A stretch of 64,000 bases of DNA from a bacterium Scap17 (GCA_013376735.1 VINJ01000001.1:496001-560000); one strand, 5' to 3'. Counted from the stretch's first letter, positions 37,164 to 45,478 are shown. Program-made: numbers and translations. Notes: generated by a model not told the origin, from the sequence alone.

Positions 37164-38856
37164 GACGGCTTTCCTTGGCTTCTGTGGTGTGGCTGCGACG
37201 TTTGGCGGCCGGGGTATCGACCAGGGCATCGGCCAGTGCTGCGGCGTGGCTTGCCTGGGCCGTGGTGCTGGCAGCCAGATGATGCGCCTTGACCAGCGCC
37301 TGGCCGTGCTGGCGGATCAGTTCGACCACCGCGGCGATGTCATCGCGGGTGGTTTCCGGATTGAGCAGGGTGAACTTCAGATACTGACGGCCGGACACCT
37401 TGGTGGCGGCGACGATGGCCTCACCGCTTCGCGACAGGCGCTTGCGGATCTCACGGTTCAAGGCATCCCACTGCTCGGCGCTGAGGGTCTCTTCATTGGC
37501 ATCATGGAAGCGGAACACCAGGGTGCTGAGTTCCGGCGCCTGGGCGACATCGATGTCCGGTGCCGCCTCGAGCAGCTGATAGCCCTCGCGGGTGAGATCG
37601 ATTACGCAATCGAGCATGTCGCCCAGCGCATCGGCGCCCATCAGACGCAGGGTCATCCACAGTTTCAGGGCGTCAAAACGACGCGTGGTCTGCAGGCTCT
37701 TGTTGACCTGATCCGGCGTGCCTTCACGGGCCTGAAGTTCCGGGTTGAGGTAGTCGGCGTGATAGGTGACGTGGCGCAGCTGGGTGCGGTCACGCACCAC
37801 GCAGGCGCTGCAGCTGACCGGCTGAAAGAAGGTCTTGTGGTAATCGATGGTGACGGAGTCCGCCATCTCGGTGCCCTTGAGCCAGTGTCCGTGACGACGC
37901 GAGGTGATCAGGCCGCCGCCGTAGGCGCCATCGACATGGAACCAGATGCCACGTGCATGGCATTCGCGGCCGATGGCCTCCAGCGGGTCGATGCTGCCGA
38001 AGTCGGTGGTGCCTGCGGTGGCGACGACGGCCATCGGGATCAGGCCTTCGGCGCGGGCCTTGTCCAGCGCTTCCCGCAGTGCATCGGGGTCCATGCGGCG
38101 ACGCTCATCCACGGCGACCGGGACGACGGCGTTGTGGCCGAGACCGAGCAGGGCACAGGCCTTCTGCAGACTGAAATGGCTGATGCCGGAGGCGAAGACG
38201 CGCAGGCGCCCGGCTTCCGGCGGCAGGCCGTGGGTCTGGTTGCCGGGGTGGTTGGGCAGCTTCTCGCAGACCGCATCACGGGCCAGCAGCAGCGCCATCA
38301 GGTTGGATTGGGTGCCGCCGCTGGTGAAGATGCCATCGGCAGTCGGACCCAGCCCCAGGCGCTCGGTGGTCCAGTCGATCAGGCGCTGCTCGATCAGGGT
38401 GCCGCCAGCGCTCTGGTCCCAGGTGTCGAGGGAGGAGTTGATCGCACCCAGCAGACTCTCGGCCCACACGCCGGGCAGCACGACCGGGCAGTTGAGGTGT
38501 GCGATGTAGCGGGGATGATGGAAGTAGACGGCATCCTTCAGGTAGAGCGACTTGAGCTCCTCCAGGCCGGCTTCGAGGTTCTCGAGGGGCGTCTCGAGAT
38601 CGAGGTCGGCGAAGGCCGGACGCAGAGCTTCCGGAGTGATGCCGCTGAATGGCTGCTGGACACTGTCGAGCTGTTCAGCCACCAGGGTGCTGATGCGCTG
38701 CATGCCGGTCTGCCAGGCATCCATGTTGGCAGGCGAGAACAGGGCGGCGCTGGGCGAGCGGGACAGAGCGCCCGCACAGACGTCGGTCTGGGTGTCAGAC
38801 GCGGAGGATCCTGCGGCAGCGCCGTAGGTGGCGGCGGAATCTTGAAGGCTGTGCAT
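37156..38856 (-). CDS. dfoJ: PLP-dependent decarboxylase (lysine decarboxylase of siderophore pathway)
   Basis: The 566-residue group II PLP decarboxylase has its PLP lysine in SVTIDYHKTFFQPVSCSACV. The preceding VDGAYGGGLITSRRHG and the substrate segment TSGGTQSNLMALLLARDAV are also typical. In desferrioxamine loci the first enzyme (DesA, DfoJ) makes cadaverine from lysine. The paralogous diaminobutyrate and tyrosine decarboxylases are the main alternatives, but dfoA and dfoC downstream favour lysine. AAGG seven bases before the ATG gives the ribosome site. It is the first gene of the operon, with overlapping stop and start codons between all three genes. Confidence 0.88.
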   Translation of the reverse strand: MHSLQDSAATYGAAAGSSASDTQTDVCAGALSRSPSAALFSPANMDAWQTGMQRISTLVAEQLDSVQQPFSGITPEALRPAFADLDLETPLENLEAGLEELKSLYLKDAVYFHHPRYIAHLNCPVVLPGVWAESLLGAINSSLDTWDQSAGGTLIEQRLIDWTTERLGLGPTADGIFTSGGTQSNLMALLLARDAVCEKLPNHPGNQTHGLPPEAGRLRVFASGISHFSLQKACALLGLGHNAVVPVAVDERRRMDPDALREALDKARAEGLIPMAVVATAGTTDFGSIDPLEAIGRECHARGIWFHVDGAYGGGLITSRRHGHWLKGTEMADSVTIDYHKTFFQPVSCSACVVRDRTQLRHVTYHADYLNPELQAREGTPDQVNKSLQTTRRFDALKLWMTLRLMGADALGDMLDCVIDLTREGYQLLEAAPDIDVAQAPELSTLVFRFHDANEETLSAEQWDALNREIRKRLSRSGEAIVAATKVSGRQYLKFTLLNPETTRDDIAAVVELIRQHGQALVKAHHLAASTTAQASHAAALADALVDTPAAKRRSHTTEAKESRHA

Positions 38857-38868
38857 TACATAACCTTA

Positions 38869-38882
38869 TGCGAATGTTCGCA
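38869..38882. promoter_or_regulatory. Inverted repeat just upstream of dfoJ
   Basis: TGCGAA and TTCGCA are separated by two bases and end 13 bases before the dfoJ ATG. It could be an operator or a small mRNA hairpin near the ribosome site. Confidence 0.35.
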
Positions 38883-38977
38883 GATAAAGACTTGGAAGAG
38901 ACTCGCAGCCAGCTGGGACAGATGGCTCAGGTGCGAGGACCAGTCAGGACATTCATCAAGTGCCGCGTTTGCGGTCG

Positions 38978-38985
38978 TTGTTGTT
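38978..38985 (-). promoter_or_regulatory. AAnAAnAA motif in the dfoJ leader
   Basis: CCACCAACAACAACGACC on the minus strand would lie near the very 5' end of the transcript if the promoter at 38998-39025 is correct. It contains AACAACAA. Confidence 0.3.
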
Positions 38986-38997
38986 GGTGGTGGTGGA

Positions 38998-39025
38998 ATT
39001 GTTGGCGATGTAGTCGTCACGTCAA
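38998..39025 (-). promoter_or_regulatory. Possible sigma-70 promoter of dfoJAC
   Basis: The minus strand has TTGACG, a 16-base spacer and AACAAT, matching five and four of six consensus bases. I saw no clear iron-starvation sigma promoter, but its exact consensus in this organism is unknown. Confidence 0.3.
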
Positions 39026-39218
39026 TCACGCGAGCCGTGGGCATCGGTATCACGTGATTCGACATCGTAAGCGCAGAGTGCGAGTGCGATGTCAGAGGTG
39101 CCTGCATGCCAGATGTGTCAGACGATGAGTGGTTCAGGGCGATGGTGCCGGCGACATCCTTGCCGCCGGCGGGTCTTGCGGATCGATTCAGAATCGACGG
39201 ACTGCGGAGGTGTCGGGA

Positions 39219-41351
39219 TCAGAAATCATAGGTCAGGGTCGCGGTCATGCTGCGCTCGGCACCGTAGTAGCAGAAGCTGGTGTTGTAGCAGGACGCGATG
39301 TATTCCTTGTCGAACAGGTTGCTGACGTTGAGCTGTACGCTGGTGCCGCTCCAGCCGATCTGGCTCAGGTCGTAGCCGACCAGGGCATCGACCAGTGCGT
39401 AGTTCGGCACCTTCTCGGTGTTCTCGGAATCCGCCCACATGTCGGCGTAGTAGCGCACGCCGAGGCCGGCATTCAGGCCCGTGAGCGGGCCTTCATTGAA
39501 GGCGTAGTCACCCCAGACGCTGATCTGGTGCTTGGGCACCTGGTTGGCATCGTTGCCTTCGGTGCCATCTTTCGCCTTGGCATAGGTCACGTCGGTGTAG
39601 CTGTAACCGGCCTGCAGCGCGAAGTCGCGGGTCACCTGGGTACGGGCTTCCAGCTCCAGGCCCTGGGACTCGATCTCGCCGTAGGAGGTGTAGTAGCTGT
39701 CTTCCGGGTCCTTGGAGGCGACGTTTTCCTGATTGATGCGGAACAGCGAGACGCTGTACTGATCACGCGTGCCGTTGGGCTGGTACTTCATGCCGACTTC
39801 GACCTGCTTGCCGGTGGTCGGGTCGAGCAGGTCGCCGTCTTCATCGGTGTAGGAGTTCGGCGAGAAGGACGTGGAGTAGCTGACATAGGGCGAGATGCCG
39901 TTGTCGAAGCCGTAGATCAGGCCGATGCGGCCGCTCATCTCGTTGTCGTTCAGCTCGCTGGTGGTGTTGTAGTCACGATCGGTGTTCTTGATGTTGACCC
40001 AGTCCTGACGCAGGCCGGCGGCCAGGTTCCAGCGACCCCAGCTGATCTGGTCCTGCAGGTAGACACCGGTCTGGTCCAGCTCACGCTTCTGGTTCTCGGT
40101 GGCATAAATGGAGACATCGGCATCGCTGCTGCCGGAGACATCCAGCGTGCTGGCGGTGCCGTATTCCCAGTCCACGTCATTGGTGCGGGTCTGATAGTCG
40201 GCGCCGAACAGCAGGGTGTGATCGAAGGCGCCGGTGGAGAAGCGGCTTTCCAGCTGGTTGTCGACGGTCCAGGCGCGCAGGCTTTCCTCGCCGCCGGAGT
40301 AGTAGCGGGTCAGCTCGGTGTCCGAGGCCCAGCCATAGGCGTAGACCTGCTCGAGGTCCACATCGGAACGCAGATAGCGGAATTTCTGGCGTGCGGTGAC
40401 AGCGTCATTGAAGCGGTGCTCGAAGTCGTAACCGAGCATGCGTTCGGTGCGATCGAATTCCTCGTAGTCTTCGTCACCTTCGTAGAAGTCGTTGCCGAGC
40501 TTGGTGCCGTTGTAGCTGACCACTGTGCCTTCATAGGGCAGGCCTGAGTGGTAACCGCCTTCCGGGTCCTTCTGGAAGTAGCCCATCAGGGTGACGGTGG
40601 TGTCGTCGGTGACATCCATGGTGATCTGCGGCGAGAAGGCGTATCGCTCTTCCTCGACGGAGTCGACCTGGGTGTCCTCGGCGCTGGCGAGGCCGGTCAG
40701 GCGGTAGGCGATACGCTGCTCGTCATCCAGCGGGCCGGTGAGGTCGAAGGCTGCGCTGCGTTCGTTGTCATCGCCGACGGTGAAGCGGACCTGGCCGGAG
40801 TCCTGGAACTCGGGGCGCTTGGACTGCATCGCGACCAGGCCACCCGGCGAGGAGCGTCCGTAGAGGACGGAGGACGGCCCTTTCACCACCTCGATGCTGT
40901 CGAGGAAGTAGGGGTCGATGGTCATCGAGCTGTAGGAGCCCGAGTCACCCATCAGCTTCAGGCCATCCAGGAAGGTGTTGCTGACACTGCCATCGGAGAA
41001 GCCACGAAGTACCAGATAGTCATAGCGGTTGGAGGCACCGATCTGGTTGGTGAAGACGCCCGGCGTGTAATCCGCGGCACGCTGTACCGTTTCGACGGCG
41101 CGCTTGTCGATATCGTCGCGCGTGATGGTGGAGACGGCCTGGGGGGTTTCCAGATAGCCGGTGTCGGTCTTGGTAGCCGCTGTGGTGGTCACCGTCATGG
41201 TGTCGAGGGTCTCGTCCTGAGACTCACGGTGGTCGGCCGCCATGGCCTGACCGGCAAAGGGCAGGCCAAGGCCAATCGCCAGTGCCAGAGGGTGCCTGGG
41301 CAGGGTCATCAGCAGGGAGCGAGTGGCTTTATGTGTGGCGGAGTCTTTCAT
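39219..41351 (-). CDS. TonB-dependent ferric-hydroxamate siderophore receptor
   Basis: The 710-residue outer-membrane receptor resembles FhuA/FoxA. A signal peptide (ALAIGLGLPFAGQAMAA) is followed by a TonB-box-like DTMTVTTTA, a plug domain (TPQAVSTITRDDIDKRAVET, DSIEVVKGPSSVLYGRSSPG) and a beta-barrel ending in the terminal aromatic of YDF. It lacks the extra N-terminal signalling (STN) domain used by FecA-type transducers, so it cannot pass a surface signal to the nearby sigma factor in the FecIR manner. The start at 41351 precedes the signal peptide; the ribosome site is weak. Fur-box-like sequences lie about 105-125 bp upstream. It probably imports the product of dfoJAC, or xenosiderophores of that class, to FhuDBC. 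Confidence 0.94.
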   Translation of the reverse strand: MKDSATHKATRSLLMTLPRHPLALAIGLGLPFAGQAMAADHRESQDETLDTMTVTTTAATKTDTGYLETPQAVSTITRDDIDKRAVETVQRAADYTPGVFTNQIGASNRYDYLVLRGFSDGSVSNTFLDGLKLMGDSGSYSSMTIDPYFLDSIEVVKGPSSVLYGRSSPGGLVAMQSKRPEFQDSGQVRFTVGDDNERSAAFDLTGPLDDEQRIAYRLTGLASAEDTQVDSVEEERYAFSPQITMDVTDDTTVTLMGYFQKDPEGGYHSGLPYEGTVVSYNGTKLGNDFYEGDEDYEEFDRTERMLGYDFEHRFNDAVTARQKFRYLRSDVDLEQVYAYGWASDTELTRYYSGGEESLRAWTVDNQLESRFSTGAFDHTLLFGADYQTRTNDVDWEYGTASTLDVSGSSDADVSIYATENQKRELDQTGVYLQDQISWGRWNLAAGLRQDWVNIKNTDRDYNTTSELNDNEMSGRIGLIYGFDNGISPYVSYSTSFSPNSYTDEDGDLLDPTTGKQVEVGMKYQPNGTRDQYSVSLFRINQENVASKDPEDSYYTSYGEIESQGLELEARTQVTRDFALQAGYSYTDVTYAKAKDGTEGNDANQVPKHQISVWGDYAFNEGPLTGLNAGLGVRYYADMWADSENTEKVPNYALVDALVGYDLSQIGWSGTSVQLNVSNLFDKEYIASCYNTSFCYYGAERSMTATLTYDF

Positions 41352-41369
41352 GAGCGCGGTGTTCCATCC

Positions 41370-41393
41370 GGAATGATTTATATAGGAATGATT
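41370..41393. repeat. Direct repeat GGAATGATT before the receptor gene
   Basis: GGAATGATT occurs at 41370-41378 and 41385-41393. The pair lies just upstream of the receptor start and resembles half Fur boxes on a 15-bp spacing. Confidence 0.5.
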
Positions 41394-41456
41394 CTTGTTC
41401 GTCGTTTTATCCTCTGGGTAGACGTTCAGATGACAGCTTTCTGAACCATGAATGAG

Positions 41457-41475
41457 AATTATTTTTATCATTATC
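41457..41475 (-). promoter_or_regulatory. Fur box upstream of the TonB receptor
   Basis: The plus strand reads AATTATTTTTATCATTATC, 14 of 19 matches to the Fur consensus, and a further ATGAGAATT adjoins it. It predicts iron repression of the receptor. Confidence 0.7.
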
Positions 41476-41565
41476 TTATGTCGTGGCGTCATGAGGGCTG
41501 ACCATCGCCGTCAGGTGTGCCCTCGTTGGCTGACGCAGGCCGTCATCCTCGGCGGCTACCGGCAC

Positions 41566-41590
41566 AAAAAAACCGCCCCGTGGGGCGGTT
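41566..41590 (-). terminator. Intrinsic terminator of the YceI-like gene
   Basis: On the minus strand a 9-bp stem AACCGCCCC / GGGGCGGTT is followed by a run of seven Ts, 24 bases after the stop codon. Confidence 0.9.
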
Positions 41591-41613
41591 CTGGTGACGC
41601 GCTGTGCGGAAAG

Positions 41614-42318
41614 TTACTGGTCGACCATCTCGCCCTGCAGCGTGACGGGAATGTCGCCTACCAGCTTGCCGTAGCCCAGCAGGTTGAGCAGCGTGCTGCC
41701 GATCTGATTTCTGGCGACTTCTGCACTGTCCAGAGAGATTGGGTCGGCGTTGATGAAGGTCAGGTGGGTGGCATCCTGACGGGTGACCTTCAGCGGCAGG
41801 ATCTCGCGGTGGGTACGGTTGCCATCGGTGGCCGAGAAGGGCACCTGCATGCGCGTCGTCTGGCCGGGCTCCAGCGCCGCGATGGCCAGCGGGTCAAGAT
41901 TCAGGGTCAGCGTGGCCAGGCGCATCTGGCTGACGCCGGACAGCCACGGCGGCAGCTCGCCGACCTTGTCGAGCAGATCGGTCTGTCCGACGCTCAAGGG
42001 AATGCTCATCTTGCCATCATCTCCCACGGTGCCGCTCAGGCCATTGAGGTGATGCACGTGCTCCACGTTGCCCTGGCTGCCCTGCGCGGTCAGCGTCGCG
42101 GTGGCGCCGCTGCTGTCGGGTACCAGCTGCCAGGCGGCCTGGGTCGGCAGGCTGACACCGATACCACTCATGGCGAAGGCCAGTGCAGCGGCCTTGATCG
42201 GGGCGCTGAAGCGGCCTCCGTTGGTCGTGCCGGTGAGTCGGCTGGCGGGTTGGCCGGTCGAGCGGCGCGCAAGCGTGCGGCTCAGGGCGCGGGTCCAGCG
42301 AGAGAAAGGCAATGACAT
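41614..42318 (-). CDS. YceI-like periplasmic protein
   Basis: The 234-residue precursor has an N-terminal hydrophobic export segment (AAALAFAMSGIGVSLPTQAA) preceded by an unusually long Arg-rich stretch. The mature part begins AWQLVPDSSGATATLTAQ and continues HHLNGLSGTVGDDGKMSIPL, a pattern like the lipocalin-type YceI family that binds polyisoprenoids. AGGAG eight bases before the ATG at 42318 fixes the start. It is a single gene with its own terminator. The YceI assignment is by pattern only. Confidence 0.7.
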   Translation of the reverse strand: MSLPFSRWTRALSRTLARRSTGQPASRLTGTTNGGRFSAPIKAAALAFAMSGIGVSLPTQAAWQLVPDSSGATATLTAQGSQGNVEHVHHLNGLSGTVGDDGKMSIPLSVGQTDLLDKVGELPPWLSGVSQMRLATLTLNLDPLAIAALEPGQTTRMQVPFSATDGNRTHREILPLKVTRQDATHLTFINADPISLDSAEVARNQIGSTLLNLLGYGKLVGDIPVTLQGEMVDQ

Positions 42319-42552
42319 GTCATGACTCCTGATGGCCAGGGGCTTGATCGGGCGAGGCCCGCCATGAGCGCCTGGAAAAGATTCGATGCTGCAATGGCAC
42401 CTTGGACAGACGGCGGCGCCAAGGGTTCGCGGCACTCGTCGCAGACAACAAGGCTGATGGGGGAGGACCAACGCACATCTCGCGTCGCAACCGGGAGTGG
42501 GAAATCGCTATGTTGTTGAGTTTTCGGGCTTTCCCGAGGCTCATGCTTTCGC

Positions 42553-42558
42553 TATCAT
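42553..42558 (+). promoter_or_regulatory. Possible -10 element of the tRNA-Ile promoter
   Basis: TATCAT lies 13 bases before the first tRNA base, followed by a GC-rich discriminator GCGCGC. The -35 region (CTTTCC) is poor. Confidence 0.35.
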
Positions 42559-42571
42559 ATGCGCGCTGCAT

Positions 42572-42648
42572 GGGCCCATAGCTCAGTTGGTTAGAGCACT
42601 CGACTCATAATCGATTGGTCGCAGGTTCAAGTCCTGCTGGGCCCACCA
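42572..42648 (+). tRNA. ileX: tRNA-Ile2 (anticodon CAU, lysidine type)
   Basis: A complete 77-base tRNA with encoded CCA. The acceptor arms are GGGCCCA and TGGGCCC with discriminator A. The anticodon CAT is at 42606-42608. The anticodon arm GACTCATAATC and the following TTGGTCGC and GGTTCAAGTCC match E. coli tRNA-Ile2 much better than elongator tRNA-Met. After lysidine modification by TilS it would read AUA codons. It stands alone, with its own terminator. Confidence 0.9.
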
Positions 42649-42707
42649 TGCATGCCTTCCAGTGGGGTTTCATTCAGCTGATGCTCGAAAGCTCCAGTGC
42701 CCCGACA

Positions 42708-42730
42708 AGTCGCCAATGGCGGCTTTTTTT
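42708..42730 (+). terminator. Terminator after tRNA-Ile
   Basis: The stem AGTCGCC / GGCGGCT (one T-G pair) with loop AAT is followed by seven Ts, 60 bases after the tRNA. Confidence 0.85.
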
Positions 42731-42840
42731 GCCTGCCATTCCGGCTTCTCTGGCTGTTCTTTCTCTTCTTTCTTTCTCTTCTTTCCCTTCTTCCCCCATC
42801 AGTGCATCAATGGCGTGATTTCTCGTGGTCCTGAACCACG

Positions 42841-42860
42841 AAAGCCCCATGCCGTGGGGC
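42841..42860 (-). terminator. Possible terminator of the PRC-barrel gene
   Basis: On the minus strand the stem GCCCCA / TGGGGC is followed by TTTCG and then by a second hairpin CGTGGT / ACCACG. The U-tract is short. Confidence 0.45.
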
Positions 42861-42925
42861 ATGAGGCGTTTTCCTCTGCATTGATGCGGATCATCCGATT
42901 CAGGTGATCTCTTGCAGGGTCGCTA

Positions 42926-43483
42926 TCACTGAGTCTCTTCTTCCATTTTCTGCTCAGTGTCATTGGCGGCACCGCTGATGGCGTTGCCGGCGGTGGTCAG
43001 CGCATTGGCAGTCGCCTGACGAGTGTCCTGCCATGCGCTGGCAGCAGTGTTCTTGGTTTCATCCCAGGCCGCTGCGGCGCTCTTGCGCGTGTCCTGCCAC
43101 CAGTCAGTGGTGTAGTTCGGCTGCTGCTCGAACTCGCTCATATCCATGTCGAGGTGGATGCGGTATTCCAGGGCGTCCGGATCATCGCCCTGCTCGGTCT
43201 CGAGGGTGAACTTGCCCGTTTCCACGACGTACTGGTTCTCGTCCAGCCCCATGGAGTCATCGCTTTCGATGACCAGAGCGGCAACCTGCATGTTGTCGTC
43301 AAGCAGGATGTCCTCGACTTCACCGACCGCATTGCTGTCATCGTTGTGAAGGTAGACATCGGCATCCATCAATTCATCTGCGGAGTAGAGCCCCTGCGGA
43401 CTGGCCATGGCCATGCTGGTAGTGGACAGCAGCGTGGTCGCGGTGATCGCACCCAGAATCTGTTTACGGTTCAGCTTGCTCAT
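42926..43483 (-). CDS. Secreted PRC-barrel domain protein
   Basis: The 185-residue precursor has a signal peptide (ILGAITATTLLSTTSMAMA). A PRC-barrel-like domain follows (LYSADELMDADVYLHNDD, VGEVEDILLDDNMQVAALVI). The C-terminus is a repetitive Ala/Thr/Gln helix with three related units built on WxDT(R/K): WWQDTRKSAAAAW, WDETKNTAASAW and WQDTRQATANAL. That tail resembles late-embryogenesis-abundant or YtxH-like helices. It is probably periplasmic. AAGGAG precedes the ATG at 43483. The function is unknown; stress or envelope protection is a guess. A second secreted PRC-barrel protein lies at 53.2 kb. Confidence 0.85.
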   Translation of the reverse strand: MSKLNRKQILGAITATTLLSTTSMAMASPQGLYSADELMDADVYLHNDDSNAVGEVEDILLDDNMQVAALVIESDDSMGLDENQYVVETGKFTLETEQGDDPDALEYRIHLDMDMSEFEQQPNYTTDWWQDTRKSAAAAWDETKNTAASAWQDTRQATANALTTAGNAISGAANDTEQKMEEETQ

Positions 43484-44282
43484 GCAGTACTCCTTGCGTG
43501 TTGAATCGGTACTTCTGGTCTGGTCCATCGAGCGCTTCCTTCTCGCTCGTGGCGCAAATGATTCGCCAGAACCATGACCTTACCCACTGAGATCCTGACG
43601 AGACCGACAAGTTTCAAGGGGGTGAAAGAAAAACTTGTACGAGAATTTCTCTGTCTGTCACATGCAAGGTGTAATGGAGCCCTGTACCTGTCACGAATAG
43701 GGCGCCCGCACACTGTCAGCAGGGGCCTGATGAAGGGGGCGAGTGGAGGATGCGAGCAGAGAGGTGAGGTGCTGAAGGGGGGGGGCAAGGTCCGCTCTGT
43801 ACGATGCAAAAAGTCGAAAAAGACATCTGTTTGTGCCGAAATCAGTGCGTTTTCGAGGCTTTTCTGCTCGCTGGCTGGCTTCCTGAAGAGTGGAGCAAGA
43901 TGTTTTACACGTCAGATGAGGCTTTTTGTAGCGAAGTGTTACACAGTTTCTGTGGGGCGCTATCATGCCACAGCGGGCACATGGTGAGAGGTAAACGCTT
44001 GATCAGCGCACACGTAAATGCCTGCCAATTCCTCTACGCTAGCTGTACAGTTACGTTTTGATACGCGTTAAAACTTGTACAAATACTTGTAAGTGTCTAA
44101 CTTTGTATTTGTCGAAGCACGGCGGGGTAGGCGGGAGATTTCCTGATACGACATTGATGGAGCTGCAGAGCCGCTTTTTCAATCCCCTGTCAGGTTGCCG
44201 CAAATTTTCACATCGTCATGCCGCCCGCTCCACCGGTTTCGAGCACATGTTTTTCATCATGGATCCAATGGAGGGCATCGAG
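43484..44282. other. Non-coding region before the first zinc-ribbon gene
   Basis: About 800 bp, more A+T-rich than its surroundings in places, with no protein-like frame. It contains a run of nine Gs near 43777-43785, the 11-mer AAAACTTGTAC twice (43630-43640 and 44070-44080), and the 8-bp palindrome TTGTACAA at the second copy. It must hold the promoters of the two divergent neighbours. Confidence 0.5.
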
Positions 44283-44516
44283 ATGAACACAGTACGCAAG
44301 GTTCCCATGGAGTGTTCACGCTGTGGCAGCAACCGGGTTCACCTCGAAGATTCCCCGGCAGATGATGACATCGTCAGTTGTGCCGAATGTGATGAGTTTC
44401 TGGGTGTCTGGTTCATGTTGCGTGATCGCCTTGAAGTCAGTGCACGCAAGCGAGCTGCGATTGACCCGGCTCTTATGGCGCAGAAGGTGGTCCAGCAGTT
44501 GGACGCCCCGACCTGA
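44283..44516 (+). CDS. Small zinc-ribbon protein A
   Basis: This 77-residue protein has the zinc-ribbon pattern CSRCGSNRVHLEDSPADDD-x4-CAEC (two CxxC knuckles 18 residues apart), followed by a basic helix. GGAGGG precedes the ATG at 44283. No export signal is present, so it is cytoplasmic. It is the first of three tandem genes with the same layout (44.3, 45.1 and 45.7 kb). A terminator lies 230 bp downstream. The family is unknown to me; zinc ribbons of this size often contact nucleic acids or RNA polymerase, but that is inference. Confidence 0.78.
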   Translation: MNTVRKVPMECSRCGSNRVHLEDSPADDDIVSCAECDEFLGVWFMLRDRLEVSARKRAAIDPALMAQKVVQQLDAPT

Positions 44517-45137
44517 AGCAAGTGCCTGCAAGGCCAGTGTTCGCCAGTGTTCGTGAGGGCGCACAAGAGTTTTTTACCCCAGTGTCAGCAGTTTGTCGTT
44601 CTGTCTCGGTCAATCGAGACTTGACGTCTGGCACTGTAGGTTGAGTAGAGATTTCCGTGATACCGCTGACGACTGTTCAGCGTCCTGGTTGACCTGCGAC
44701 GAGCCGCGTTGCTTCCGCGATAGGTCGTGTTCTGCCTGAGAGTGTTTTCCCGGCCTTTGGTCGGGATTTTTTTGGGCTCAAGCCCATCAATACCCGTCTT
44801 ACGCCCGTCCGAAGAGTGGTGTGGCAGACATTCCTTGATCTGGTATGCGTTTGATCTGCGTCATTCGCGAGGTGTTATCAGACTGTAAGATAGTGCTGTC
44901 AGACTCTTGCCGGTCGCGCGGCCATGAAGAGTGTTTCGCGCTCTGTGCGATAGCTTTCGCAGCCGTGAGCGAAGAGGCTGACCAGCGATAAATTGTGGCA
45001 TCTAACCAAAAGTGCAATGGAGCCTGTTGCTATCTGTCTCCATCATGCGCACGCAAAATGAGCCACGTCTTGATGTTTCCTGTACTGAGAACCTGGTCAT
45101 GACATCGTCATCTTTTGCGTCGAAAAGGAGTTCGCGC
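44517..45137. other. Non-coding region between zinc-ribbon genes A and B
   Basis: About 620 bp with no protein-like frame. It includes a 6-bp hairpin GTCTCG / CGAGAC near 44603-44620 and a good terminator at 44748-44773. The remaining 360 bp lead up to gene B and presumably hold its promoter and a long leader. Confidence 0.5.
44748..44773 (+). terminator. Intrinsic terminator downstream of zinc-ribbon gene A
   Basis: Arms TCCCGGCC and GGTCGGGA (one G-T pair) with loop TTT are followed by seven Ts. Confidence 0.85.
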
Positions 45138-45452
45138 ATGTTTACCCCATCAGTCCCGACCCGTAATGGGCCTCAGTGTCCCGAATGCAACGAAGCGCTG
45201 GATTGGCCTGCCCGTGATCTGCCGGATGATCACATCCTCAAGTGCCCCAACGGCCATGCGTTGTGTTCGATGGGCGATTTTCGCCTGGCGGCACGTGAGA
45301 TGGCGCTGCAGGAAGAGTTCCGCCTGACGCGTGATGGCGCCAGGTCACACGGCCAGCATCGTGTGCCGGAGCGCCCCGTCGCGCGCATGTCCAACACCGC
45401 AAGTCACGGCACCAGCCATGAGTCGCTTGCCGGCAGCATCAGCGCCGCGTGA
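45138..45452 (+). CDS. Small zinc-ribbon-like protein B
   Basis: The 104-residue protein has PQCPECNEALDWPARDLPDD, then HILKCPNGHALC: CxxC followed by CxxxH or CxxxxxxC, so the second knuckle is altered compared with genes A and C. The DD just before the second knuckle is shared by all three. The second half is rich in Arg, His and Ser and looks disordered. AAGGAG lies before the ATG at 45138. It has its own terminator. The function is unknown. Confidence 0.75.
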   Translation: MFTPSVPTRNGPQCPECNEALDWPARDLPDDHILKCPNGHALCSMGDFRLAAREMALQEEFRLTRDGARSHGQHRVPERPVARMSNTASHGTSHESLAGSISAA

Positions 45453-45478
45453 CATCTGTCTGTTCGCGCCTGCCCCTC

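Larger units (their letters stand above)
38857..39218 (-). other. dfoJ promoter region
   Basis: The 362 bp between the TonB receptor stop and dfoJ hold no gene. They contain a 14-bp inverted repeat TGCGAATGTTCGCA at 38869-38882 beside the ribosome site, a palindrome ATCACGTGAT at 39049-39058, an A-rich leader motif and a possible sigma-70 promoter. I found no Fur box here. Confidence 0.5.

Noticed and set aside
37156-38856. 2,4-diaminobutyrate or tyrosine decarboxylase
   Set aside because: The fold allows it, but the operon with an N-hydroxylase and a DfoC-type fusion is the desferrioxamine arrangement, so lysine is the better substrate guess.
31864-41351. FecIR-type cell-surface signalling by sigma factor and TonB receptor
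   Set aside because: No anti-sigma gene is present and the receptor goes directly from signal peptide to plug without an STN domain.
42572-42648. Elongator tRNA-Met
   Set aside because: The anticodon is CAU, but the anticodon arm, variable region and T-arm match tRNA-Ile2 (lysidine type) much more closely.
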